From: Anaerolineae bacterium
GTDB lineage: Bacteria; Chloroflexota; Anaerolineae; JACIWR01
Assembly: GCA_021162125.1 (NCBI GenBank)
Contig: JAGGZG010000190.1
Coordinates: forward strand, 1 to 18,074
Reading direction: 5' to 3'
Length of the DNA stretch: 18,074 nt
The notes under the pieces are model-generated. The model was given only the letters and a program-made list of their open reading frames with translations. It ran no database searches and was not told the origin of the DNA. This document shows, one piece after another, positions 1 to 6,281 of this stretch. Both the position numbers and the translations under genes were made by a program. Each line of letters begins with the position of its first letter. The stretch's first letter is position 1.

Positions 1-1
1 G

Positions 2-1069
2 ACGCGAGTGTTCGACATCACCCAGCACCTGGCCGAGGTGGAAGAACCGGTCCGCCGCCGCTTTGGGGTGGACGTGGTGGCCCTGCCGCGTATCGAGGTC
101 CTGCCCGGTGTGTGGAACGTCCACTGGCGGCCGTGGACTCTGCCCGACGGCTCCCCCGCCGAAATCTCCGCCGACTTCCATCCGGTGCGCACTGCCGACG
201 GCGGGTGGGAGATACACGGGCCGGACGGGATGGTGCTCTATCGCATGCCGGCGGGCGGGCTCTACTTCGACGCGGTGGAGGCCCCACTGGCCCACGCCGA
301 CCCCGATCTACTGCGCTCTATCGAGTTCCCCCGCATCTCCGACGAGGAGCTACGACTTCTGCGCGAGCAGGCCCGCGCCCTTTACGAGGAGACCGACTAC
401 GCCATCGTGGGTGCTTTTGGCGGGAATCTGCTGGAGATGGGGCAATCCCTGCGGGGCTGGATGCAGTTTATGATTGACCTGGCCTCCGATCCCGATCTGG
501 TGGAGGAGTTCCTGGAGCGCATCACTGAGATGTGGATGGATAATCTGGCCCGCTACCTGGACGCCGTGGGCGAGTACATTCAGGTCATCCAGTTCGGCGA
601 CGATCTGGGCGGGCAACATAGGCTGCTCATCTCGCCGGACATGTATCGCCGCCTGTTCAAGCCGCGCCACCGACGGATGTACGAGTACGTCCACGCTTGT
701 TCCGGCTGCGCTGTGTTCCTCCACTCCTGCGGGTCGGTGTACGATCTGATATCCGATTTCATTGAGATCGGGGTAGACGTGCTCAACCCGGTGCAGACGT
801 CGGCAAGGGGGATGGACCCGGCACGGCTCAAGCGCGAGTTCGGCGACAGGATAACCTTTTGGGGCGGGGGGTGCGATACCCAGTACGTGTTGCCGCGCGG
901 TACACCCGCCGAGGTGGTTGCTGACGTGCGGGAGCGGCTGCGGATTTTCGCCCCGGGTGGCGGATATGTCTTCGCTGCCATCCACAACATCCAGCCCGAT
1001 GTCCCGCCAGAGAACGTGGTGGCCATGTTCGACGCGGCGCAAAATTGGTCAGCCGATGAAGCCGATTGA
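2..1069 (+). CDS. Uroporphyrinogen-decarboxylase-family protein, 5'-truncated
   Basis: The reading frame is open to the window edge and belongs to the URO-D/MtaA-like superfamily, TIM-barrel enzymes that decarboxylate uroporphyrinogen or move methyl groups between corrinoid proteins and thiols. Visible signatures are the barrel segment HSCGSVYDLI (from base 722), the strand-and-loop FWGGGCDTQ (around 860-885) and the C-terminal GGGYVFAAIHNIQPDVPPENV. His (722-724), Cys (728-730) and Cys (872-874) match the H-x-C...C zinc-ligand pattern of methylcobamide:CoM methyltransferases, so a methyltransferase role is more likely than haem synthesis. Family members usually begin with about 50-60 more residues; the GTG at position 8 is internal, not a start. 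The last codons (Ser-Ala-Asp-Glu-Ala-Asp, stop) come from the 9-base-unit repeat that begins at 1047. The specific substrate is unknown. Confidence 0.85.
   Translation, partial: TRVFDITQHLAEVEEPVRRRFGVDVVALPRIEVLPGVWNVHWRPWTLPDGSPAEISADFHPVRTADGGWEIHGPDGMVLYRMPAGGLYFDAVEAPLAHADPDLLRSIEFPRISDEELRLLREQARALYEETDYAIVGAFGGNLLEMGQSLRGWMQFMIDLASDPDLVEEFLERITEMWMDNLARYLDAVGEYIQVIQFGDDLGGQHRLLISPDMYRRLFKPRHRRMYEYVHACSGCAVFLHSCGSVYDLISDFIEIGVDVLNPVQTSARGMDPARLKREFGDRITFWGGGCDTQYVLPRGTPAEVVADVRERLRIFAPGGGYVFAAIHNIQPDVPPENVVAMFDAAQNWSADEAD
986..1042 (+). repeat. Direct repeat, left copy (3' end of the URO-D gene)
   Basis: These 57 bases encode NIQPDVPPENVVAMFDAAQ at the end of the URO-D gene. They are nearly identical to 1889-1945; nearly all differences are silent third-position changes, up to the final two codons. 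Both copies lie in the same orientation and are followed by a copy of the 9-base-unit repeat. They flank the two-gene module at 1143-1822. Confidence 0.85.
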
Positions 1070-1144
1070 GCCGATGGAGCGGATTAAGCTGATGGGGGCA
1101 ATCGGCTGCGTCGGTTTAATGGGGTGACCACGTTTAATCCGCTC
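1047..1144. repeat. Interspersed 9-base-unit repeat, copy A (between convergent genes)
   Basis: The segment opens with GGTCA, runs through consecutive 9-base units (GCCGATGAA, GCCGATTGA, GCCGATGGA, GCGGATTAA) and contains a closing TGACC at 1125-1129. A second inverted piece ends at 1144. GAGCGGATTAA (1077-1087) pairs perfectly with TTAATCCGCTC (1134-1144), an 11-bp stem with a long loop. The element supplies the stop of the URO-D gene on the + strand and abuts the stop of the zinc-ribbon gene on the - strand. It could act as a bidirectional 3'-end structure. No T-tract is present, so an ordinary intrinsic terminator is not shown. Confidence 0.75.
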
Positions 1145-1559
1145 ACTGGTCAAGAACGGAGTGTTCTGCCTGGGAAAAGTGGGAGTGCCACAGCAGGGCG
1201 ATTTCCCGGGCCAGGGGGAGGCGCACGAAGAAGTCGTGGCCGTCAAAAAGGATACTGCCCTCCAGTTCCGGCCCTTTTTCTTCAAGGAGTTGCTCCAGCA
1301 AAAGGATGGAGCTGAACTGGCGAGCCTGCTCTCTGTTAAAGTATCTCCGGTTGCACTTGGGACAACTATACGCTTCGTAGGAGACTGTGAATTTACCATC
1401 GCCCAGCGTCTTAGTGGCAGTAGTTAGCTCCAACTCAGCGTCGCAATGTGGACAGTGTAAGGGGCCGGTAAAGGCTTCAGGCGCGATCTCGAGTTCAATG
1501 TCCTCGGCAATGAGGTCTTCCGGGCTATATAGAAGCTCTTTTTCGCTCATCTCTACCAT
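1143..1559 (-). CDS. Zinc-ribbon protein, probable antitoxin partner
   Basis: A 138-residue protein with a four-cysteine zinc-ribbon: C36-P-H-C39 and C66-P-K-C69, separated by a beta-rich stretch. The spacing resembles the YgiT/MqsA-type zinc finger of antitoxins that pair with small RelE-fold toxins. An acidic N-terminus (residues 5-28) precedes the finger. An amphipathic helical stretch follows (ARQFSSILLLEQLLEEKG, about 80-97). I see no helix-turn-helix like that of MqsA. The ATG at 1559 overlaps the end of the upstream gene by seven bases, so translation is probably coupled; a second ATG at 1550 gives a 135-residue product. Neither start has a strong Shine-Dalgarno sequence. The C-terminal third is not a domain I recognise. 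Antitoxin function is inferred from context; a metal-binding regulator is the alternative. Confidence 0.7.
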   Translation of the reverse strand: MVEMSEKELLYSPEDLIAEDIELEIAPEAFTGPLHCPHCDAELELTTATKTLGDGKFTVSYEAYSCPKCNRRYFNREQARQFSSILLLEQLLEEKGPELEGSILFDGHDFFVRLPLAREIALLWHSHFSQAEHSVLDQ

Positions 1560-1822
1560 CTTTTCGCTTTCTTGTACATCCTGACCTGCCAGTCTGCTGC
1601 CGGATAAGCGGTGATGACCACAGCCAGTCCTTTAGTGTATTCAAAGATCACGGTCAGGTACCCTCTGCTTGCCAATCCAATGGCCATGTATCGGCCGTCC
1701 CTGGCTCGACGTACCAGTGGGTTGCTGAAGAGAAGGTCTTCGGCCTCTTCCGGCAGGACTTTGTGCTTTTGCCATATCTTCCTGGCGATAGTCTCGCTGA
1801 TGAGAACTTCACGTATGCGCAT
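1553..1822 (-). CDS. BrnT-like small toxin candidate
   Basis: An 89-residue basic protein whose plan matches the BrnT branch of the RelE-like ribonuclease toxins. It has an N-terminal beta strand and helix (ISETIARKIWQKHKV), then PEEAEDLLFSNPL, then a strand with GRYMAIGLASRGYLTVIFEY, then a C-terminal strand VITAYPA followed by basic residues (YKKAKRW). In BrnT proteins the KHG-V-F-EEA and RxxxxG motifs occupy equivalent places. The ATG at 1822 is preferred because AGGA lies 8 bases upstream; a GTG one codon earlier is possible. A near-consensus promoter lies just upstream, and the zinc-ribbon gene overlaps its end. BrnT toxins cleave mRNA at the ribosome or free RNA; that activity is not shown here. 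DUF4258-type proteins are a close alternative. Confidence 0.65.
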   Translation of the reverse strand: MRIREVLISETIARKIWQKHKVLPEEAEDLLFSNPLVRRARDGRYMAIGLASRGYLTVIFEYTKGLAVVITAYPAADWQVRMYKKAKRW

Positions 1823-1854
1823 CACAGATTTCCTGTTTGCTTGTTTATATTTTC

Positions 1855-1882
1855 ATTCTAGCATAGTTTTTCTTAATGTCAA
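1855..1882 (-). promoter_or_regulatory. Sigma-70 promoter of the toxin-antitoxin candidate
   Basis: On the - strand TTGACA (1882-1877) is followed after 16 bases by TAGAAT (1860-1855), preceded by TGC, an extended -10 motif. The region is strikingly AT-rich compared with its surroundings. Transcription would start about 25-30 bases before the toxin ATG at 1822. No clear operator palindrome is visible. Confidence 0.8.
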
Positions 1883-1888
1883 GGGTCT

Positions 1889-1963
1889 AACATCCAGCCT
1901 GATGTCCCGCCGGAGAACGTGGTGGCCATGTTTGATGCAGTGAGGGGATGCTCAGCGGATTAA
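1889..1963 (+). pseudogene. Remnant of a second URO-D gene 3' end
   Basis: Read in frame, these bases give NIQPDVPPENVVAMFDAVR, then Gly-Cys-Ser-Ala-Asp and TAA. The first 17 residues are identical to the C-terminus of the URO-D gene at 986-1036, although the DNA differs at several silent positions. No upstream part of the gene remains: homology begins abruptly six bases from the -35 box of the neighbouring module. It is therefore either the last piece of a tandem paralogue or a target-site copy carried with the inserted module. The stop is again supplied by a 9-base-unit repeat. Confidence 0.85.
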
Positions 1964-1999
1964 GCTGATAATCGGCTCCATCGGCTTAATCCGCTGACC
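1951..1999. repeat. Interspersed 9-base-unit repeat, copy B (strong hairpin)
   Basis: TCAGCGGATTAAGC (1952-1965) and GCTTAATCCGCTGA (1984-1997) are exact reverse complements. TGAT and ATCG extend the stem with one G-T wobble, leaving a loop of about ten bases. Outer bases resemble the GGTCA...TGACC ends of copies A and C. It follows the URO-D remnant directly and gives it its stop codon. A transcript of this region would fold into a stable hairpin but lacks a downstream U-tract. Confidence 0.85.
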
Positions 2000-2053
2000 C
2001 TACCCGGTGAGCGTATCACGCCGGGGACATATGAGTAGGTGAAAAGGTAGATT

Positions 2054-2107
2054 GTAGCGTCGGGGCTTGCCCCCGACGCCTGCGTCGCCCGCAAGGGGCG
2101 ACGCTAC
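2054..2107. repeat. GC-rich double hairpin, REP-like element
   Basis: Two adjacent perfect hairpins: GCGTCGGGG (2057-2065) with CCCCGACGC (2071-2079), and GCGTCGCCC (2082-2090) with GGGCGACGC (2096-2104). The outer GTAGCGTC (2054-2061) and GACGCTAC (2100-2107) can also pair, so the element can switch between one long and two short stems. It lies in the gene-free interval 1964-2272. Its form is that of a dispersed extragenic palindrome rather than a terminator, since no T-run follows. Confidence 0.8.
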
Positions 2108-2176
2108 GGCCCTACGGCGACTTCCGAAGGTGGCTCAGAACCTTGTCCCAAACTCGTGACGCTCACCTGCTCGAGG

Positions 2177-2205
2177 TAGACAGCAGTCCCGTTTTGCGTT
2201 ATAAT
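2177..2205 (+). promoter_or_regulatory. Sigma-70 promoter for the membrane protein/ABC cluster
   Basis: TAGACA (2177-2182) and TATAAT (2200-2205) are separated by exactly 17 bases, five of six and six of six matches to consensus. Transcription would begin near 2212 and give a leader of about 60 bases before the TTG start at 2273. The leader holds three tandem 7-base units (CACCACG, CACCACG, CAACACG at 2221-2241) of unknown role. The interval 1964-2272 has no gene; it holds repeat B, the double hairpin and this promoter. Confidence 0.75.
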
Positions 2206-2272
2206 GGTCAAGAACCTACACACCACGCACCACGCAACACGCTCATAAATAATCCGAGAAAGAGGACTCCCT

Positions 2273-4624
2273 TTGAACAAACGGGCTTTCATCAACATCG
2301 TCTTGCTGGTGGTCGCTGCACTGCTGGCCGGCGTCCTGCCCGCCAACATCCACGCGCAGGAGGGCGGCCCGTCCCTCCAGGTGCAGGCCGGTTTCGATGG
2401 CTATTACCGCCCTGATGACTGTCTGCCGCTTCTGGTGACAGTCGCCAACGAGGGTCGCGAGGTGCAGGGCGAGGTGCGCGTGATCCGCGATGATTCGATG
2501 GGCCGCCGCACTGTCTACGCCCAGCCGGTGCTCTTGCCCGCCCACTCGCGCAAGCAGTTCTTCCTGTACGTCTTCGGCGAGGGCTACATTCCCCAGATCA
2601 CTGTAAGGCTGGTCGAGCGGGGACAGGTGCTGCGCAAGCAGGATGTCTCGCTCTCGGCCATTCAGCCGGGCGACGCTCTGGTCGGGGTGGTCAGTTCCTC
2701 GCCGTCCACTCTCAACCTGCTGGCCGCGCTGACCACCGCCCAGGGGGGCAGGGTGTTCGTGGCCCACCTGTCCCTGCAGGACCTGCCGCCACAGGGCCGG
2801 GCCTGGGGGGCGCTGGATGCGCTGGTGCTCAACGACGTGGATACCAGTGTGTTCACTCCCGCGCAACGGGAGGCGCTGGCCGCGTGGGTGACTTTTGGCG
2901 GGCACCTGGTGGTTGCCGGCGGCCTGAGTGCCGTCCAGACCGCCGCCGGCGTGGCCGACCTGCTGCCGGTTGACGTGACCGGTACGCACACGGTGGACGA
3001 CGTCTCCGCCCTGGGGGAATTCTCCGGCACCCCGTTGGTGGACGGTGGCCCAACGGTGGTCGCCAGTTGCCAGGTGCGCGAGGGCCGCGTCCTGGTCGCC
3101 CAGGGTGATCAACCCCTCCTGGTGCGCCGTCAATTGGGGAGCGGGCGGGTGACCTATCTGGCGCTCGATCTGACGACCGCACCTCTCCAGGGCTGGGTGG
3201 GCAACGAGGCGCTGTGGGAGCGGTTGTTGATGCGCGATTCGACCCAGCGGCCTAACTTGGGTGTGAGAGATGGAAATGCTTTACGTGGTGCCCTGGCCAG
3301 TGCCGCGCCGCTGACACTGCCCTCGCCCTGGCTCGTTGGCTGTTTCCTGAGCTTCTATGTCCTGATCGTCGGCCCGCTGAATTACGTGATCCTCCGCCGC
3401 ATCAAGCGCACCGTGTGGGCCTGGGTCACCATTCCAGTGTGTATCGTCCTTTTCAGCGGCTGCGCCTACCTGACCGGCTTCCAGATTCGCGGCCGGCGGG
3501 TCATCGTCAGCCAGGTATCCATCATCCGCGCCTGGGCGGGACAGCCCATCGCCGGCGTGGATTCCTACGTTGCCCTCTTCTCTCCCCGGCGGGGGACGTA
3601 TCAGGTGGAGGTGGAGGGTGCACCCCTGGTCAGCCGCCTGCCGGAGGCTTACGTGATGGGCATGGACACCAGCAGCCTGCACGTGCAACAGGGTGATCCC
3701 GTGACAGTGCGCGATCTGCGGGTGGACGTGGGGGAGATGCGCGGGTTCACGGCGCAAACTTACGTGACTGCACCGGCGATACGGGCGGACGTGCGCCTGG
3801 ATGACTCGACAGACCAGGTGCGCCTGGTGGGTACGCTGACCAACGAGGGTGCGGTTCCACTGGAGGATTGCCTGCTGGCGTTGCGCAATCAGACGGTGAC
3901 TCTGGGTACTATCCAGCCGGGGCAGACTGTGCAGGTGGACGAGGCGGTTGACTTCGGCGCTTCTCTCTTTTACCACGAATTGGTGGATAAACTGGCGAGC
4001 GGTACCAGCCTCGAGGTGAAATCCCGTCGCCGGCAGATCGCCCAGGCAGTGTTCGGCTACGGTTACGAGGGCCCTGGTGTGGCGCTTCTGGACAGCGGCC
4101 TGAATCTGGTCGGCTGGCAGGAGGGAGCGCCGTTGGCGGTGACTGTGGCCGGCCAAAGCCCTGCCGTGCGTGCCACCTCCTTGTGGCTGATCTCCATTCC
4201 GCTGGCGAGGGAAACGGGCTCGGTGGTCATCCCGCCGGGGTTCATGTTCTGGGAGGTGGTAGAATCGGATGGGGTGTACAATCCCACGCCCTACGGCTTC
4301 TATCTTGGCGGTGGCTCGGTGACTTTCCGCTTCCACATGGGCGCGGAATTCAGCGACCTCCACGTCCAGGAACTGACCCTATACCTGGGGTGCGAACGCG
4401 CGAACTACGGCGGGTCACCAACTTTGCCCCGCGTGTTTCTCCGTGATTGGGGGGATGGCGGGTGGGTGCAGCAGAGTGGCCTGGTCTGGGGCGCGAATCC
4501 CATCCGCGATCCGGTGGCTTACGTCAGCCCGGAGGGAGTTATCGAGGTGCGAGTCGTGGCCCAGCAATATTACGAGATGTTGAGCCTGGACTTCGGCGTG
4601 CGAGGAGATGGGTCAGCGGATTAA
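2273..4624 (+). CDS. Secreted/membrane protein with amidotransferase-like domain, 783 residues
   Basis: The TTG start is supported by AGAGGA six bases upstream (2261-2266) and by an immediate signal peptide: MNKR, a hydrophobic core at about 5-24, and a likely cleavage after NIHA (residue 28). Residues about 133-220 look like the glutamine-amidotransferase-like fold of large membrane proteins near ABC-2 transporters (ALDALVLNDVDTSVFTP, then WVTFGGHLVVAGG). I see no nucleophilic cysteine there, so a binding role is more likely than catalysis. Two membrane helices follow (about 348-372 and 377-399), then a beta-rich C-terminal half of about 380 residues. It probably sits in the cell membrane with large extracytoplasmic parts and works with the downstream ABC genes. 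The final Gly-Ser-Ala-Asp and stop are encoded by repeat copy C. No exact family name can be given. Confidence 0.8.
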   Translation: MNKRAFINIVLLVVAALLAGVLPANIHAQEGGPSLQVQAGFDGYYRPDDCLPLLVTVANEGREVQGEVRVIRDDSMGRRTVYAQPVLLPAHSRKQFFLYVFGEGYIPQITVRLVERGQVLRKQDVSLSAIQPGDALVGVVSSSPSTLNLLAALTTAQGGRVFVAHLSLQDLPPQGRAWGALDALVLNDVDTSVFTPAQREALAAWVTFGGHLVVAGGLSAVQTAAGVADLLPVDVTGTHTVDDVSALGEFSGTPLVDGGPTVVASCQVREGRVLVAQGDQPLLVRRQLGSGRVTYLALDLTTAPLQGWVGNEALWERLLMRDSTQRPNLGVRDGNALRGALASAAPLTLPSPWLVGCFLSFYVLIVGPLNYVILRRIKRTVWAWVTIPVCIVLFSGCAYLTGFQIRGRRVIVSQVSIIRAWAGQPIAGVDSYVALFSPRRGTYQVEVEGAPLVSRLPEAYVMGMDTSSLHVQQGDPVTVRDLRVDVGEMRGFTAQTYVTAPAIRADVRLDDSTDQVRLVGTLTNEGAVPLEDCLLALRNQTVTLGTIQPGQTVQVDEAVDFGASLFYHELVDKLASGTSLEVKSRRRQIAQAVFGYGYEGPGVALLDSGLNLVGWQEGAPLAVTVAGQSPAVRATSLWLISIPLARETGSVVIPPGFMFWEVVESDGVYNPTPYGFYLGGGSVTFRFHMGAEFSDLHVQELTLYLGCERANYGGSPTLPRVFLRDWGDGGWVQQSGLVWGANPIRDPVAYVSPEGVIEVRVVAQQYYEMLSLDFGVRGDGSAD

Positions 4625-4673
4625 CCCGATTGACCCGATGGCCCCTCAGCTTAATCTGCTTAATCGGGTGACC
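4611..4673. repeat. Interspersed 9-base-unit repeat, copy C
   Basis: It opens with GGTCA (4611-4615) and closes with TGACC (4669-4673). Inside run units CGGATTAAC, CCGATTGAC and CCGATGGCC, then reversed units ending in TTAATCGGG. ACCCGATT (4624-4631) pairs with AATCGGGT (4662-4669). It supplies the stop codon of the 783-residue protein and fills most of the gap to the ABC ATPase gene. Confidence 0.75.
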
Positions 4674-4734
4674 AGTGGTGGGCTCGGTCGGGAGACCTTC
4701 ACCCAACAAGGAAGGGGCAGGAAGGGACGTAAGA

Positions 4735-5688
4735 GTGGCGGCTATCGTCGAGATAAAAAATCTGACCAAGCGCTACGGCCGGCTGACGGCAGTGCGCGAC
4801 GTTTCCTTGAGCGTGGAGGAGGGCTCGGTCTTCGGCTTCGTCGGCCCCAACGGGGCGGGCAAGACCACCACCATGCGCATCCTGACCACCCTGCTGCGTC
4901 CAACCAGCGGGGAAGCCTGGGTGGGCGGCTGTTCGGTGATCAAAGACCCGCGCGGGGTGCGTCGCCAGGTGGGGTACATGCCCGACTTCTTCGGGGTGTA
5001 CAATGACATGCTGGTCTGGGAGTACCTGGATTTCTTCGCTGCCTGCTACGACGTGCCACAGAGCAAGCGCCCGGCGCTGATTGACGATTTATTGGCCCTG
5101 GTGGACCTGGGCCACCGGCGCAACGATCCGCTGAACAGCCTGTCGCGGGGGATGAAGCAGCGGTTGTGTCTGGCCCGCACTCTGGCCCACGACCCGGCGG
5201 TGCTCATCCTGGACGAGCCGGCCTCGGGCCTGGACCCCCGCGCCCGCATCGAGATTCGCGAGCTTCTGCGCGAGCTGCAGGCCATGGGCAAGACCATCTT
5301 CTTCTCGTCGCACATTCTCTCCGAGGTGGAGGAGATTTGCACGGCCATCGGGGTGATCGAGGCCGGACAACTGGTGGCCTGCGGCACGCTGGAGGAGTTG
5401 CGTGCCCTGCGTCCTGTGCGCGTGTTACGCATCGGCCTGCTGGGCCGCCTGGACGAGGCGCGGGCTTTGTTGGTGAGCCTCGACGGGGTGCAGGAGGTGG
5501 TGGACGACCCCGGCCCGGCGTGGAATGGCGGGCTGGGCCTGCGGGTGAGCTTTCGCGGTGACGACGAGGCGGTGAGCGGGTTGCTGGCCCAGGTGGTCGC
5601 TGCCGGATTGCCTGTGATCTCCTTCACCGAGGAGACGGCCGACCTGGAGGATGTGTTCATGCAGGTGACGCGGGGGATTGTGTCGTGA
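4735..5688 (+). CDS. ABC-2 type transporter ATP-binding protein
   Basis: A complete nucleotide-binding protein of 317 residues. Walker A is GPNGAGKTT (37-45), the signature is LSRGMKQR (about 135-142), Walker B is VLILDEP followed by the D-loop ASGLD (about 156-167), and the switch histidine is in SSHIL (about 192-196). The C-terminal 100 residues form the extra domain typical of NatA/CcmA-like exporters. The GTG at 4735 is chosen because AGGAAGGGA lies seven bases upstream and homologues begin near IVEIKNLTKRYG; an in-frame ATG at 4675 would add 20 residues read from repeat-flanking DNA. It should hydrolyse ATP on the cytoplasmic side for the permease at 6282, from which it is now separated by the opposite-facing hicBA pair. 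The substrate is unknown. Confidence 0.93.
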   Translation: MAAIVEIKNLTKRYGRLTAVRDVSLSVEEGSVFGFVGPNGAGKTTTMRILTTLLRPTSGEAWVGGCSVIKDPRGVRRQVGYMPDFFGVYNDMLVWEYLDFFAACYDVPQSKRPALIDDLLALVDLGHRRNDPLNSLSRGMKQRLCLARTLAHDPAVLILDEPASGLDPRARIEIRELLRELQAMGKTIFFSSHILSEVEEICTAIGVIEAGQLVACGTLEELRALRPVRVLRIGLLGRLDEARALLVSLDGVQEVVDDPGPAWNGGLGLRVSFRGDDEAVSGLLAQVVAAGLPVISFTEETADLEDVFMQVTRGIVS

Positions 5689-5729
5689 TTGCGGAAGAAT
5701 GGGAGAATGAAGGGTTGGAAGGATCGGGG

Positions 5730-5939
5730 CTATGCGCGGCGTAGCTCGTCGAGGTCAACGTTCAGATCGCGCAAGATTTTGGCCAGCGTACCTTTGGGAA
5801 TGTCTTTAGCGCCGTGGTTGGGGATGGTCGTTCGTCGTCCGGTGACTGGATTCCACCAGATTTCGTGGCTGCCGGCAGCCTGGCGGTAGAACTCGTAGCC
5901 CAGTCGTCGAAGTCGGCGTGTGAGTTCCCGGTAGTTCAT
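5730..5939 (-). CDS. hicA: HicA-family mRNA interferase toxin
   Basis: A 69-residue protein with the HicA double-stranded-RNA-binding-like fold: the N-terminal helix in MNYRELTRRLRRLGYEFYRQ, then GSHEIWWNP with the catalytic histidine (H25), then the conserved TIPNHGAKDIPKGTLAKILRDL. HicA toxins cleave mRNA and arrest translation, and are neutralised by HicB. The start ATG shares one base with the stop codon of hicB (TGATG), so the pair is translationally coupled. A longer in-frame opening back to about 6041 lies inside hicB and is not needed. The pair lies antisense within the forward ABC cluster. Confidence 0.93.
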   Translation of the reverse strand: MNYRELTRRLRRLGYEFYRQAAGSHEIWWNPVTGRRTTIPNHGAKDIPKGTLAKILRDLNVDLDELRRA

Positions 5940-6196
5940 CACGCGGCCTCGAGTGCCAGCGGAACTTCTATCTCCCAGATCACGGATGCCAGCGGGACGT
6001 CCGGAGCGTCGGTGACGAAAGGCAATTTCTTCTCTTGACAAAGCTTATAGATAACCAGAGTCACGCTGCGGAGGTTATCGAGGGCCTCGCCGATGGTATG
6101 TCCCTCGGCGTGACATCCTTGAATGGCTGGACAACTGGCGAGGTAGATGCCCTCTTCTAACCTTTCAATCTGTACCGGCAGGCGATAGGTGTGCAT
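5939..6196 (-). CDS. hicB: HicB-family antitoxin
   Basis: An 85-residue protein with the degraded RNase-H-like HicB fold: YRLPVQIERLEEGIYLASCP, then the hallmark GCHAEGHTIGEALDNL. It binds and blocks HicA and usually represses its own promoter. No distinct C-terminal DNA-binding domain (helix-turn-helix or ribbon-helix-helix) is visible, so this is a short HicB and autoregulation is uncertain. The ATG at 6196 is supported by GGAGGT eight bases upstream (6210-6205). Gene order is antitoxin first, toxin second, with a one-base overlap. Confidence 0.92.
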   Translation of the reverse strand: MHTYRLPVQIERLEEGIYLASCPAIQGCHAEGHTIGEALDNLRSVTLVIYKLCQEKKLPFVTDAPDVPLASVIWEIEVPLALEAA

Positions 6197-6225
6197 TGTC
6201 CCTTACCTCCACAATCAAGCAGATG

Positions 6226-6240
6226 GTGCTTATGTTGCAC
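6226..6240. promoter_or_regulatory. Possible operator of hicBA
   Basis: On the - strand GTGC-AACATAA-GCAC forms a 4+4 inverted repeat directly after the -10 box and before the ribosome binding site of hicB. Position and symmetry suit a repressor site. The match is short and could be chance. Confidence 0.35.
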
Positions 6241-6241
6241 T

Positions 6242-6270
6242 ATTGTACGAGATTTGTTTCTGAGTGTCAA
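6242..6270 (-). promoter_or_regulatory. Sigma-70 promoter of hicBA
   Basis: On the - strand TTGACA (6270-6265) and TACAAT (6247-6242) are separated by exactly 17 bases. The promoter ends three bases from the ribosome binding site of the permease gene on the other strand (GAGGA, 6273-6277), so RNA polymerase bound here faces transcription coming through the ABC cluster. Confidence 0.85.
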
Positions 6271-6281
6271 ATGAGGACTAC

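Noticed and set aside
1143..1822. Insertion sequence carrying the toxin-antitoxin candidate
   Set aside because: No transposase is present, and the flanking direct repeats are parts of a host gene, not short target duplications.
1047..1999. A CRISPR array from the repeated units
   Set aside because: The units are about 9 bases, contiguous and degenerate, with no uniform spacers and no cas genes.
3281..4363. A 360-codon open frame on the - strand opposite the 783-residue protein
   Set aside because: It is the antisense shadow of a GC-rich gene: rich in His, Arg and Gln, with no domain or ribosome binding site. The same applies to 2243-3133 and 7892-8932 on the - strand.
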